Notes: generated by a model from the sequence alone, not told the origin. Positions 49,526 through 59,433 are shown, counted from the stretch's first letter. The stretch is DNA of 64,000 nt from Actinacidiphila sp965342175 (GCF_965342175.1 NZ_CBDRBL010000001.1:62001-126000); one strand, 5' to 3'. Translations and numbers: made by a program.

Positions 49526-50794
49526 CTACTTCGCGGCCGTGTCCGCGGCCTTGATCAGGGCCTCCTGGGTCACGGTGCCCACATAGACCGTGCCGCTGTC
49601 GGTGATCAGGGCGTTGACAAGCCGGGTGCTGATCACCGTGCCGGTGCCGAAGTCGCCCTCGACCGCCTTGCCGAAGGTGTCGAGCATCCCCGTTCCCCCG
49701 AAGGCGGGGCCCTTGTCCCCACCCCCGGACGTGTCGCCGTTGAGCGCCTCTCGCGGCAGCTTCAGCTCGGCGACCGAGTCCCAGCCCTTGCCGAGGACGT
49801 CCAGATCGCGCAGACCCTCCAGGGCACCGTGCTCCCCGGGCCCCTCCCGCCCGCCGCGGGACTCCCCGGCCTTCCTCTCCGCCTTCTCGCCGGCCTTCTC
49901 CGTCGTCACCTTCGCGCCCTTGGGCGGGGTGAAGTCGAAGGTCGAGGCGGCGGGCCGGGAGAAGTCGACCCTGGTGAAGGCGATGTCCACGATGGCCTTG
50001 CCGCCGTCCCTCGGGGCGAGGGTGAACCGCAGCGGCACACCGGTGCCGGCGTCGACACCGATCCGGATCGCGCCGACGGTGGAGTCGGTGGCCTTGGGCC
50101 TGACCACCAGCTGGTAGGCGTCCCGGCCGGCGATGCGCGCGGTCCCGTCCACCGCCACCGTGGACGTGCCTCGCGCCGCCTCGAGGATCTTCCTCGCGGC
50201 TTCCTGCGGGGTGGCCGGCCAGCCCTCGGGCAGCTCGCGCCCGTCCCCGGCCCTGTCCTTGCCCGGCGCCTCCTTCGGAAGGCCGGTCAGGTGGTAGGCC
50301 TGGTTGCTGCCGCTGTCGTAGGCCCAGACCTCGTCGCCGTCGTGGATGAGGCTGTACTCCGCGGCGTCCCGGACGATCGACACCTTCTGCCGCTCCGGGC
50401 CGTCGGCCGCCACCCGCAGGGTATGGGAGCCGGCCAGCAGCTGGGGCAGCTGCTCCTCGGGGTCGGCGGAGGACTCCCCGCGCTCGCCCGCGCCGCCACC
50501 CCCGCCGAAGGGTCCGGCGCCGCCCATGGCGCCGGTCAGCACGGCCGGCAGACCGAGGTCCGTGCTGACGCGGACCGATCCGGAGATCGTCTGTGTGTCC
50601 GAGGCCACGACCTCGGCGATCAGCTCTTCGGGCGTGATCCCGGGCAGATCGGGGCTGCCCGCGTTCGCGAGCGCCGGTACGAGCCCGATGGTCGCCGCGG
50701 CGACTCCCACCGCCGCCACCGGGACCGCGTACCGTATCGCCTTGGCCCGGTGCCGGGGCTCCCGGCTGTCGTCCATGGGCTGGATGGATGCCAT
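49526..50794 (-). CDS. Secreted LolA-like/DUF2092 protein
   Basis: A 422-residue exported protein. It has an N-terminal signal sequence with core YAVPVAAVGVAAATIGLVP and an ALANAG cleavage site near residue 46, and no lipobox. The rest is LolA-like: ELIAEVVASDTQTISGSVRV, then DEVWAYDSGSNQAYHLTG, GRDAYQLVVRP and FDFTPPKGAKV, with a Glu/Lys/Gly-rich linker before a C-terminal domain not found in LolA. Gram-positive LolA-like proteins are thought to bind lipids or act as sigma/anti-sigma partners. It lies upstream of the ABC exporter genes. Confidence 0.82.
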   Translation of the reverse strand: MASIQPMDDSREPRHRAKAIRYAVPVAAVGVAAATIGLVPALANAGSPDLPGITPEELIAEVVASDTQTISGSVRVSTDLGLPAVLTGAMGGAGPFGGGGGAGERGESSADPEEQLPQLLAGSHTLRVAADGPERQKVSIVRDAAEYSLIHDGDEVWAYDSGSNQAYHLTGLPKEAPGKDRAGDGRELPEGWPATPQEAARKILEAARGTSTVAVDGTARIAGRDAYQLVVRPKATDSTVGAIRIGVDAGTGVPLRFTLAPRDGGKAIVDIAFTRVDFSRPAASTFDFTPPKGAKVTTEKAGEKAERKAGESRGGREGPGEHGALEGLRDLDVLGKGWDSVAELKLPREALNGDTSGGGDKGPAFGGTGMLDTFGKAVEGDFGTGTVISTRLVNALITDSGTVYVGTVTQEALIKAADTAAK

Positions 50795-51073
50795 TGCGTC
50801 CCTGCCTCCGTGGTCAACGGCGGGTTCCGTCGGCTCGCACTCGCCCGCCTCGGGCCATTGTCACCCGGTCCGCCGTGTGGTGGTGCCTCTTATCCCATCA
50901 GTCCGGGGCGGTGGACGCATCGCCCGCCGGGATCAATCCGGCCTACTCCTCGAGGATGACGGTCCCTGACAACGACTCAGGGCAGAAGGCGCACCCTGCG
51001 GCCCATGGCCGGTAGACCTCCGCGAGGGCCGCGAGGGGCCGTGTGGACGGCGGGGAGGCCGCCCCCGGGAACC

Positions 51074-52096
51074 TCAGCCCGCGCGGTGCACCACGGCGTC
51101 GCAGAGGCCCTCCAGGGCCTGCCTGGCGGCGCAGTCGGGCAGCGGCGCGAGCAGCGCCCGCGCCTCGTCCGCGTAGCGCACGGTGTCGCGCCGGGCCTGC
51201 TCCAGAGCGGGGTGGACGCGCAGCAGTCCCAGCGCCTCGGCGTGCCGCAGGTCGTCCGTCAGATCGCCGTCCAACAGCTCGCACAGCCGCAGGTCGTCCG
51301 CCGACGCGAAGCCGCCCGCCCTGGCCACGGCCGAACGCAGGTGCAGGACCGGCAGGGTCGCCACGCCCTCGCGCAGGTCCGTGCCCGGGGTCTTGCCGGA
51401 CTCGTGCGAGTCACTGGCGATGTCGAGCACGTCGTCGGCGAGCTGGAACGCCGTGCCGATCCGCTCCCCGTACTGGGTGAGGACGTCGACGACGCTCTCG
51501 TCGGCGCCGGACATCATCGCGCCGAAGCGGCAGGCCACGGCGATCAGCGAGCTCGTCTTTCCGGCGATGACTTCCAGGTAGTGCTCGATCGGGTCGCGAC
51601 CGTCGCGCGGGCCGACCGTCTCGAGGATCTGCCCGGTCACCAGCCGCTCGAAGGCCTCGGCCTGGATGCGTACGGCCTCCGGCCCGAGGTCGGCCAGTAT
51701 GTGCGAGGCCTTGGAGAACAGGAAGTCGCCGGTCAGCACGGCCACCGAGTTGTCCCAGCGGGCGTTGGCGCTCGGCACGCCGCGGCGCACGTCGGCCTCG
51801 TCCATGACGTCGTCGTGGTACAGCGTCGCCAGGTGCGTCAGTTCCACCACCACGGCCGACGGCACGATGCCGGGCGCGTGCGGGTCGCCGAACTGGGCGG
51901 CCAGCAGCACCAGCAGCGGACGGAACCGCTTCCCGCCCGCGTGCACGAGGTGTCGGGCCGCCTCGGTGATGAACCGTACGTCGCTCTTGGTGGCCTCCAA
52001 GAGGCCTTCCTCGACAGCGGACAGCCCGGCCCGCACACCGGACTCGAGATCCTCGTCCATGACGCTCAGCCCGAAGGGCCCGACGACGGTCGTCAC
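51074..52096 (-). CDS. Trans-polyprenyl diphosphate synthase
   Basis: All-trans prenyltransferase of 340 residues that extends allylic diphosphates with isopentenyl diphosphate. Both aspartate-rich motifs are present: TLYHDDVMDEAD (Asp95, Asp96, Asp99) and FQLADDVLDIASDS. GGKRFRPLLVLLAA supplies the diphosphate-binding GGKR and Arg. The length and type suit heptaprenyl/octaprenyl synthases that make the menaquinone side chain, which fits its position between two complex I loci. GTG 52096 has AGGAG eight bases upstream. Confidence 0.93.
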   Translation of the reverse strand: MTTVVGPFGLSVMDEDLESGVRAGLSAVEEGLLEATKSDVRFITEAARHLVHAGGKRFRPLLVLLAAQFGDPHAPGIVPSAVVVELTHLATLYHDDVMDEADVRRGVPSANARWDNSVAVLTGDFLFSKASHILADLGPEAVRIQAEAFERLVTGQILETVGPRDGRDPIEHYLEVIAGKTSSLIAVACRFGAMMSGADESVVDVLTQYGERIGTAFQLADDVLDIASDSHESGKTPGTDLREGVATLPVLHLRSAVARAGGFASADDLRLCELLDGDLTDDLRHAEALGLLRVHPALEQARRDTVRYADEARALLAPLPDCAARQALEGLCDAVVHRAG

Positions 52097-53136
52097 CTGG
52101 GATTCTCCTGTCGCTGAGATCGCTTCTGCGGCTTGCGGCGTGGCGCTGTACTACACCGGCAGAGTAACCGGTCGCCTCTCGATCACTGAGAGGGCATGGC
52201 TCCCTAGGCCCACTACAACCGGTTTTGCCCGTGTATGCTCCTGGCCTTTCCCGGCCCGGCGCTCGGCCGCGGCGCCCGCCACCGCCGCCGAACTCCCTTG
52301 GCGGGGCACCCCGCAGAGGCCTCGCCGGGCGCTACCGCTGTGTTCCGGGTTCCCCGAGCGCCACCCGCCATGCCGCCCCAGGCGTACGGTCCGCGGAGCG
52401 CACGCCTGGGGCGGCACGGCCCCGCCGCGGTGCCGGGCTTTCGCGTGAACCGCCGCGCGGCCCTTGCCGACCCGACCGGACCGGACCTAACCGCCTCCGA
52501 GACCCCCTGACCGCCGCGCACACGGCACGGCGCCAGGACAGGCGCCGCCGGGGCAGGCCGTGGGCGGCCCCATGAGCGGCGCCTGCGGGGCCACGTGTGT
52601 GAGGTGTCGCGGTGCAGGAAGTGCCGCTGGGATCGATCTTGCTGAGCCTGAGCTGCTTCGCGGGGGACTTCAGGCTGCCGGGGCACGGTTCCGGCGCGCA
52701 GTTCGCGCAGGTTCGGGATGTGGGTGCAGGAGGCGCCGGGGAGACGCACAGTGGTTTGGCGGCCGGGGCCGCGCCGAGCGCGTCCGACTCGCCCAGCAGC
52801 GAGGGAAGGGGGCGCACAGCGTTGCAGCGCAGGGCCGGCTTATCCCGCATCGCGGCTTCGGCCGAGCCGTCGTCCTCAGTCCCGTCAGCACCTGCCCTAC
52901 GCCGGCAGCCGGAGCTCGCAGTGGCTCTTCCCCGGCCGTCAGCGCGGACAGCCGATGAGTCCGGTCGGCCTCCAGGTTCATCTGCGTCACATCGGCGCCC
53001 CGCCGCAGCGCGGCAGGACCTCCGCCGTCCGGCAGCACGTCCTCCAGGCCCCGGCTCCCCTCATCGCGAAGGCGCTCGGTTGCCACGACAAGACAGCCAT
53101 ACGCCCCCGGCGACCACCGGCGACGAAGGGTGATAT
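52097..53136. other. About 1 kb without a convincing gene
   Basis: The stretch holds the presumed promoter of the prenyl synthase, a CCTCTC/GAGAGG hairpin at 52175-52193 and the 15 bp-arm hairpin at 52371-52416. Between about 52600 and 53090 the minus strand has coding-like triplet bias that changes frame (one piece reads MNLEADRTHRLSALTAGEE), with no family I recognise. It could be a decayed gene. Confidence 0.45.
52371..52416. terminator. Long perfect hairpin in the gap
   Basis: Fifteen-base arms TGCCGCCCCAGGCGT and their complement enclose a 16-base loop. There is no U-tract on either strand. It may be a terminator or a remnant repeat. Confidence 0.5.
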
Positions 53137-53535
53137 TTACGCTGGGTCCGCTGAGCCGCGTCTGTCCTCCACATGGACGACGTGAAGCTCGGTGCCGTCC
53201 CGGTGGCGCTTGGAACGTCCGAGCAGCCCGACAGCGAAATGCGACTGATCCTGAGGCTCATCGGGACCGACATAGGTGAGGACGTCGTTGTGATGCCCGG
53301 TGACGACCCATCCCTCGACGTCCTCGGGGTCGATCACCCCGAAGTCTCCTGCCGAGGATCCGGCATGCGCTGGGCCGAACTCCTTGAGGAGGTCGGTCGC
53401 CTGTTCCGCAAGCTCCCCTTCCGGAGCGGTCAGCACGACACAGGTGCCATGCTCGAACAGCACCCACGACTTGCGAGGGTCGGCGAGAAGCCGCTGCCAG
53501 ACGTCTATGACCATCTCAGTGTTCACGCCCTTCAT
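53137..53535 (-). CDS. Conserved hypothetical protein
   Basis: A roughly 132-residue cytoplasmic protein of a type I recall from other Streptomyces, without known function. Characteristic stretches are VWQRLLADPRKSWVLFEHGT, then CVVLTAPEGELAEQATDLL, GSSAGDFGVI, GWVVTGHHNDVLTYV and VGLLGRSKRHRDG. It looks like a single alpha/beta domain without membrane segments or cysteine clusters. The start is unsure among ATG 53538, 53535 and 53514, since none has a strong ribosome site. Confidence 0.78.
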   Translation of the reverse strand: MKGVNTEMVIDVWQRLLADPRKSWVLFEHGTCVVLTAPEGELAEQATDLLKEFGPAHAGSSAGDFGVIDPEDVEGWVVTGHHNDVLTYVGPDEPQDQSHFAVGLLGRSKRHRDGTELHVVHVEDRRGSADPA

Positions 53536-53928
53536 CATGCCGCAGGGCACCGGCACAGGGTGCCGATCCGCCTACGGTTGCGGCGAATACGCGACCCTTG
53601 AACATGCGGGACCACCGGTCTCACACCTGGGCCATCAGCCCGGCGCCCCGGCGGACAGTCCGCCCCCGCAGGGCGCGGCGGCGCTCCGCCGAAGGTGCGT
53701 CCGTGTCCGGGTGCCGGCCGGCCCGCCGGACGGGCCGGCGGGGTGGCGCGCGGCCACGACGGGGAGTTCGGGTTCCCGATGGGCGGTCGCACCGCCTGCC
53801 GGCATCCCGGCGCCGGGCGGAAGGGACCGCACGGTGACGCGGTGGGGCCCGACCGGCTTCGCCGTGCCGCCGCGCCCACCGTGCAGGCCGCGCGGTCCCG
53901 TCTCGGTGCGCTGCCGCGACCCACGCAG
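53536..53928. other. Intergenic stretch, nothing recognised
   Basis: About 390 bp between the hypothetical gene and the nuo terminator. Open frames here are proline/arginine-rich GC artefacts with no motif or ribosome site. Confidence 0.6.
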
Positions 53929-53961
53929 GCGCCCCGCGACCGGAGGCCGGTCGCGGGGCGC
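53929..53961 (-). terminator. Terminator of the nuo operon
   Basis: A 15 bp perfect stem GCGCCCCGCGACCGG with its complement and a three-base loop, 17 bp past the nuoN stop. It has no U-tract, as is common in Streptomyces. Confidence 0.8.
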
Positions 53962-53978
53962 TCGGGCCGCGCGAGCAG

Positions 53979-55631
53979 TCAGCGGACGAAGACGCCCGCC
54001 TGGTTCGCGAGGTCCAGGAAGTACTGGGGCGCGACGCCCAGCACCAAGGTGACGGCCACACCCACCGCGATGGCCGTGGACGTCAGCGGCGAGGGCACGG
54101 CGACCGTGGGGCCGTCGGCCTTCGGCTCGCTGAAGAACATCAGCACGATGACCCGGATGTAGAAGAACGCCGCGATCGCGGACGAGATCACACCGACGAT
54201 CACCAGCGGCACCGCGCCGCCCTGCGCGGCGGCGCTGAAGACCGCGAACTTCCCCGCGAATCCCGAAGTCAGCGGGATGCCGGCGAAGGCGAGCAGGAAG
54301 ACCGCGAAGACCGCGGCCACCAGCGGGGAGCGCCGCCCCAGACCCACCCAGCGGGACAGGTGCGTGGCCTCCCCGCCGGCGTCGCGCACCAGCGTGACGA
54401 CAGCGAAGGCGCCCAGCGTCACGAAGGAGTACGCCGCCAGGTAGAAGAGCACCGAGGAGACGCCCTCCGGCGTGGTCGCGATGACACCGGCCAGGATGAA
54501 GCCGGCGTGCGCGATCGAGGAGTACGCGAGCAGGCGCTTCACATCGGTCTGGGTGACCGCCACGATCGCGCCGGCCAGCATCGTGAGGATCGCGACGCCC
54601 CACATCACCGGCCGCCAGTCCCAGCGCAGTTCGGGCAGGACGACGTAGAGCAGCCGCAGCAGCGCCCCGAAGGCGGCGACCTTGGTGGCCGCGGCCATGA
54701 AGCCGGTGACCGGGGTCGGCGCGCCCTCGTAGACGTCCGGCGTCCACATGTGGAACGGCACGGCGCCCACCTTGAACAGCAGCCCCATCACGACCAGCGC
54801 GGCACCGATCAGCAGCAGCGCGTCGTTGCCCGCGGAGCCGGCGAGCGCCGGGGTGAGCGTGGCGGTGCCGTCGACGACCGAGGCGATGCCGGCGTAGGAG
54901 ACGGTGCCCGCGTAGCCGTACAGCAGCGCGATGCCGAACAGCAGGAAGGCGGAGGAGAAGGCGCCCAGCAGGAAGTACTTGACCGCCGCCTCCTGCGACA
55001 TCAGGCGGCGGCGCCGGGCGAGGGCGCACAGCAGGTAGAGCGGGAGGGAGAAGACCTCCAGGGCCACGAAGAGCGTCAGCAGGTCGTCGGCCGCCGGGAA
55101 GACGAGCATGCCGCCGATGGCGAACATCAGCAGCGGGAAGACCTCGGTGGTGGTGAAGCCGGCCTTGACGGCGTCCTTCTCCTGGTCGCTGCCGGGCACC
55201 GCGGAGCCCTGCGCGGCGAAGGAGTCGACCGGCCGGCCGTGCGCCCTGGGGTCGAGCCGGCGCTCGGCGAAGGTGAACAGCCCGACCAGGCCGACGAGCA
55301 GGATCGTGCCCTGCAGGAACAGGGCCGGGCCGTCGACGGCGACCGCGCCCATGGCGGCGATGTGCGCCTTCGTCGTGGCGTAGCCGCCCGCCGCGAGCGC
55401 CACGACCGCGGCGAAGGCGGCGGCCAGGCCGACGGCCGCGAGGCCGACCTGCCCGGCGTAGCGGAAGCGGCGCGGCAGGAACGCCTCGAGGAGGATGCCG
55501 AGAACGGCCACACCGAAGACGATCAGGATCGGTGCGAGCTGGGCGTACTCGATCTTCGGCGCCTCGATCTTGTCGGCGGCGAGCGGCGCCGCCGTTGTCC
55601 ACAGGCTGTGGACAGCACCTGTGCTGCTCAC
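53979..55631 (-). CDS. nuoN: NADH-quinone oxidoreductase subunit N
   Basis: Antiporter-like proton-pumping subunit, 550 residues, last gene of the operon. The pump residues are in FVALEVFSLPLYLLCALARR (Glu) and LFKVGAVPFHMWTPDVYEGA (Lys), then RLLAYSSIAHAGFIL. A polar insertion near residues 120-160 separates early helices. GTG 55631 overlaps the nuoM stop as GTGA. The frame stays open upstream through nuoM only as a shadow. Confidence 0.95.
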   Translation of the reverse strand: MSSTGAVHSLWTTAAPLAADKIEAPKIEYAQLAPILIVFGVAVLGILLEAFLPRRFRYAGQVGLAAVGLAAAFAAVVALAAGGYATTKAHIAAMGAVAVDGPALFLQGTILLVGLVGLFTFAERRLDPRAHGRPVDSFAAQGSAVPGSDQEKDAVKAGFTTTEVFPLLMFAIGGMLVFPAADDLLTLFVALEVFSLPLYLLCALARRRRLMSQEAAVKYFLLGAFSSAFLLFGIALLYGYAGTVSYAGIASVVDGTATLTPALAGSAGNDALLLIGAALVVMGLLFKVGAVPFHMWTPDVYEGAPTPVTGFMAAATKVAAFGALLRLLYVVLPELRWDWRPVMWGVAILTMLAGAIVAVTQTDVKRLLAYSSIAHAGFILAGVIATTPEGVSSVLFYLAAYSFVTLGAFAVVTLVRDAGGEATHLSRWVGLGRRSPLVAAVFAVFLLAFAGIPLTSGFAGKFAVFSAAAQGGAVPLVIVGVISSAIAAFFYIRVIVLMFFSEPKADGPTVAVPSPLTSTAIAVGVAVTLVLGVAPQYFLDLANQAGVFVR

Positions 55632-57223
55632 TTGGAAGCCTCCAGCGCCGGCTTGGGGTCGGACTTGTGCACGTCGGAGAGCGTCTGCTGCACCGCCGGG
55701 TTGACGACGTCGGTCAGCGGCTTCGGGTACACGCCGAGCACGATCAGCAGCGCGATCAGCGGTGCCACGACGGCGAGTTCCCGGACCTTCAGGTCGGGCA
55801 TCCCCTGTACCTCGGCCTTCACCGGGCCGGTCATCGTCCGCTGGTACAGGACGAGGACGTACAGCGCGGCGAGGACGATGCCGGTGGTGGCGACGATCCC
55901 GGCCACCGGGTAGCGGCTGAACGTCCCGACGAGGACGAGGAACTCGCTGACGAAGGGCGCGAGCCCCGGCAGCGACAGGGTGGCCAGACCGCCGATCAGG
56001 AAGGTGCCTGCCAGCACCGGGGCCACCTTCTGCACCCCGCCGTAGGAAGCGATGAGGCGGGAGCCGCGGCGGGAGATCAGGAAGCCCGCGACCAGCATCA
56101 GCGCGGCGGTGGAGATGCCGTGGTTGACCATGTACAGCGTCGCCCCGCCCTGGCCCTGGGAGGTCAGCGCGAAGATGCCCAGGATGATGAAGCCGAAGTG
56201 GGAGATCGACGCGTATGCGATCAGCCGCTTGATGTCGCGCTGGCCGACGGCGAGCAGCGCGCCGTAGATGATGCTGATCAGCGCCAGCACCAGGACCACC
56301 GGCGTCGCCCACGCGCTGGCCTCGGGGAAGAGCTGGAGGCAGAAGCGGAGCATCGCGAAGGTGCCGACCTTGTCGACGACCGCGGTGATGAGCACCGCGA
56401 CCGGCGCCGTGGCCTCGCCCATGGCGTTGGGCAGCCAGGTGTGCAGCGGGAACAGCGGGGCCTTGACCGCGAACGCGAAGAAGAAGCCCAGGAACAGAGC
56501 GCGTTCGGCGGTGGTGGACATGTCGAGCTTGCCTGCCGCCCGGGCCTGCAGGATCTCCTGGAGGGAGAAGGTGCCCTGGCCGAGCTGGTCGGCGGTGACG
56601 GCGTAGAGCCCGATGACCGCGGCCAGCATGATGAGCCCGCCGGCCAGGTTGTAGAGCAGGAACTTCACCGCCGCGTAGGAGCGCTGACGGGCCGCCTCCT
56701 CCTCGCCGTGCTCGTGGGCACGGTCCCCGAAGCCGCCGATGAGGAAGTACATCGGGATGAGCATGGCCTCGAAGAAGATGTAGAAGAGGAAGACGTCCGT
56801 GGCCTCGAAGGAGATGATCACCATCGCCTCGACCAGCAGGATCAGCGCGAAGAAGCCCTGGGTGGGCCGCCAGCGGCGACCCGGGTTCTTCTCCTCCAGG
56901 GGATCGGCGTCGTGCCAGCCCGCCGCGATGACGAACGGGACGAGCAGCGCGGTCAGCCCGATGAGCGCGACGGCGATGCCGTCCACCCCGAGTTCGTAGC
57001 GGACACCGAAGTCGGCGATCCAGGCGTGGGACTCGGTGAGCTGGTAGCGGGCGCCGCCCGGGTCGAAGCGCACGAAGACGACGGCGGCCAGCACGAGCGT
57101 CGCCAGCGAGACGAGCAGCGCGAGCCACTTGGCGGCCCCGCGCCGCGCCGCCGGCACCGCGGCGGTGGCGATCGCGCCGAGCGCCGGCAGGCCGGCGGTC
57201 AGCGTGAGCAGGGGGAAGGACAT
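55628..57223 (-). CDS. nuoM: NADH-quinone oxidoreductase subunit M
   Basis: Antiporter-like membrane subunit of 531 residues. It has FYIFFEAMLIPMYFLIGGFG with the pump Glu near residue 155, VKAPLFPLHTWLPNAMGEAT with the Lys, and KRLIAYASISHFGFIILGIF. The ATG overlaps the nuoL stop by one base. The sequence differs clearly from nuoM2, so the two clusters are old paralogues rather than a recent duplication. Confidence 0.95.
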   Translation of the reverse strand: MSFPLLTLTAGLPALGAIATAAVPAARRGAAKWLALLVSLATLVLAAVVFVRFDPGGARYQLTESHAWIADFGVRYELGVDGIAVALIGLTALLVPFVIAAGWHDADPLEEKNPGRRWRPTQGFFALILLVEAMVIISFEATDVFLFYIFFEAMLIPMYFLIGGFGDRAHEHGEEEAARQRSYAAVKFLLYNLAGGLIMLAAVIGLYAVTADQLGQGTFSLQEILQARAAGKLDMSTTAERALFLGFFFAFAVKAPLFPLHTWLPNAMGEATAPVAVLITAVVDKVGTFAMLRFCLQLFPEASAWATPVVLVLALISIIYGALLAVGQRDIKRLIAYASISHFGFIILGIFALTSQGQGGATLYMVNHGISTAALMLVAGFLISRRGSRLIASYGGVQKVAPVLAGTFLIGGLATLSLPGLAPFVSEFLVLVGTFSRYPVAGIVATTGIVLAALYVLVLYQRTMTGPVKAEVQGMPDLKVRELAVVAPLIALLIVLGVYPKPLTDVVNPAVQQTLSDVHKSDPKPALEASK

Positions 57224-59121
57224 CAGGCAACACCCCTCATCAGCAGCGTCGCGGCGACCAGCACCGCGGTGCCCGCCAGCATCGACACGGCGTAGCTGCG
57301 CACATAACCGTTCTGGAGCCGCCGCAGACGGCCGGAGAGGCCGCCGACGGCGGCCGCCGTGCCGTTGACGACGCCGTCCACACCCTTGTGGTCCAGGTAG
57401 ACCAGACCGCGGGTGAGGTACTCGCCGGGCAGCACCAGGGCGACGTGGTTGAAGTCGTCCTGGAGCAGGTCGCGCCGGGCGGCACGGGTGAGCCAACTGG
57501 CCCGCGGGGCGACGGAGGGGACCGGGCGGCGGCCGTACATGGCCCAGGCCAGGGCCACACCGAGCACCATGACCGTCACCGTGGCGCCGGTGACCGCCGC
57601 GGCGCCCATCGGCGGGTGGCCCTCCTTGTATCCGGTGACCGGCTCCAGCCACTTCACGAAGGCCTCGTTCCAGCTGAACAGGAAGCCCGCGAAGACCGAG
57701 CCGAAGGCCAGCACGACCATGGGGATCGTCATCGACTTCGGCGACTCGTGCGGGTGCGGCTCGTGGCCGTCCGCGTCGGGCTGCCAGCGCTTCTCGCCGA
57801 AGAAGGTCATCAGCATCACGCGGGTCATGTAGAACGCGGTGATCGCCGCGCCCAGCAGGGCCGCGCCGCCGAGGATCCACCCCTCGGTGCCGCCCTTGGC
57901 GAAGGCGGCCTCGATGATCTTGTCCTTCGAGAAGAAGCCGGACAGGCCCGGGAAGCCGATGATCGCCAGGTAACCGAGTCCGAAGGTGGCGAAGGTGACC
58001 GGCATGTACTTCCGCAGGGCCCCGTACTTGCGCATGTCCACCTCGTCGTTCATGCCGTGCATGACCGATCCGGCGCCGAGGAAGAGCCCCGCCTTGAAGA
58101 AGCCGTGGGTGACCAGGTGCATGATCGCGAAGACGTAGCCGATCGGGCCGAGGCCCGCGGCCAGCACCATGTAGCCGATCTGCGACATCGTGGACCCGGC
58201 CAGGGCCTTCTTGATGTCGTCCTTGGCGCAACCGACGATCGCACCGAAGAGCAGCGTGACCGCTCCGACCGTCACCACCGCGATCTGGGCCGTGGGCGCG
58301 GCGTCGAAGATCACGCTGGAGCGGGTGATCAGGTAGACGCCGGCGGTCACCATCGTCGCCGCGTGGATCAGGGCCGAGACCGGGGTCGGGCCCTCCATCG
58401 CGTCGCCGAGCCAGGACTGCAGCGGAACCTGGGCCGACTTGCCGCAGGCGGCGAGCAGCAGCATCAGGCCGATGCCGGTCAGCACGCCCTCGCCCGCCCG
58501 GTCCACCTGGCCGAAGAGCGGCTCGAAGGCGAAGGTGCCGAAGGTGGTGAACATCAGCATGATCGCGATCGACAGGCCGACGTCGCCGACGCGGTTGACG
58601 ATGAAGGCCTTCTTGGCCGCGGTGGCCGCGCTGGGCTTGTGCTGCCAGAAGCCGATCAGCAGGTACGAGGCGAGGCCCACGCCCTCCCAGCCGACGTACA
58701 GCAGCAGGTAGTTGTCGGCGAGGACGAGCAGGAGCATCGCCGCGAGGAAGAGGTTGAGGTAGCCGAAGAAGCGGCGGCGCCGCTCGTCGTGCTCCATGTA
58801 GCCGATCGAGTAGATGTGGATGAGCGTTCCCACACCGGTGATCAGCAGGACGAAGGTCATCGACAGCTGGTCGAGCTGGAAGGCCACGTCCGCCCGGAAG
58901 CCGCCGACGGAGATCCAGGGGAAGGCGGTCGAGTGCAGCGCGCGGTCCTCGCCGGCGCGGCCCAGCATGTCGAAGAAGAGCACCGCCGCGACGACGAAGG
59001 ACGCCCCCGCGAGCGTGGTGCCGATCCAGTGGCCCGTGCGGTCCAGCCTCCGGCCGCAGCTGAGCAGCACGCCGGCGCCCAGCAGCGGCAGGAGGACGAG
59101 CCATCCGATCAAGTAGTCCAC
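57223..59121 (-). CDS. nuoL: NADH-quinone oxidoreductase subunit L
   Basis: Distal antiporter-like subunit of 632 residues with the C-terminal lateral helix. Signatures are YVGWEGVGLASYLLIGFWQH (Glu), GKSAQVPLQSWLGDAMEGPT (Lys) and SALIHAATMVTAGVYLI, with SQIGYMVLAAGLG later. GTG 59121 lies 12 bp after the nuoK stop. The protein is 35 residues shorter than NuoL2. Confidence 0.95.
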   Translation of the reverse strand: MDYLIGWLVLLPLLGAGVLLSCGRRLDRTGHWIGTTLAGASFVVAAVLFFDMLGRAGEDRALHSTAFPWISVGGFRADVAFQLDQLSMTFVLLITGVGTLIHIYSIGYMEHDERRRRFFGYLNLFLAAMLLLVLADNYLLLYVGWEGVGLASYLLIGFWQHKPSAATAAKKAFIVNRVGDVGLSIAIMLMFTTFGTFAFEPLFGQVDRAGEGVLTGIGLMLLLAACGKSAQVPLQSWLGDAMEGPTPVSALIHAATMVTAGVYLITRSSVIFDAAPTAQIAVVTVGAVTLLFGAIVGCAKDDIKKALAGSTMSQIGYMVLAAGLGPIGYVFAIMHLVTHGFFKAGLFLGAGSVMHGMNDEVDMRKYGALRKYMPVTFATFGLGYLAIIGFPGLSGFFSKDKIIEAAFAKGGTEGWILGGAALLGAAITAFYMTRVMLMTFFGEKRWQPDADGHEPHPHESPKSMTIPMVVLAFGSVFAGFLFSWNEAFVKWLEPVTGYKEGHPPMGAAAVTGATVTVMVLGVALAWAMYGRRPVPSVAPRASWLTRAARRDLLQDDFNHVALVLPGEYLTRGLVYLDHKGVDGVVNGTAAAVGGLSGRLRRLQNGYVRSYAVSMLAGTAVLVAATLLMRGVA

Positions 59122-59133
59122 TGTCGCTACCCC

Positions 59134-59433
59134 TTAGAGCTTCATCAGGCTGGCGTCGTCGACCGAGGCCGAGTGGCGGGAGCGGAAGATCGTCACGATG
59201 ATCGCCAGTCCCACGACGACCTCCGCGGCGGCGACGACCATCGTGAAGAAGGCGATGATCTGGCCGTCGAGGTTGCCGTGCATGCGGGAGAAGGTGACGA
59301 ACGCCAGGTTGGCGGCGTTCAGCATCAGCTCGACGCACATGAAGACGATGATCGCGTTGCGCCGGACCAGCACCCCGGCCGCGCCGATGGTGAACAGCAA
59401 GGCCGACAGGTACAGGTAGTTGACCGGGTTCAC
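59134..59433 (-). CDS. nuoK: NADH-quinone oxidoreductase subunit K
   Basis: A 99-residue, three-helix membrane subunit at normal family length. The buried glutamates are in MCVELMLNAANLAFV and MVVAAAEVVVGLAIIV. GTG 59433 (MNPVNYLYLSALLFTIGAAG) overlaps the nuoJ stop as GTGA. Confidence 0.95.
   Translation of the reverse strand: MNPVNYLYLSALLFTIGAAGVLVRRNAIIVFMCVELMLNAANLAFVTFSRMHGNLDGQIIAFFTMVVAAAEVVVGLAIIVTIFRSRHSASVDDASLMKL

Noticed and set aside
53695..54162. Plus-strand 155-residue frame near the nuoN end
   Set aside because: It runs across the nuo terminator and antisense to nuoN, with Arg/Ala-rich content and no motif.
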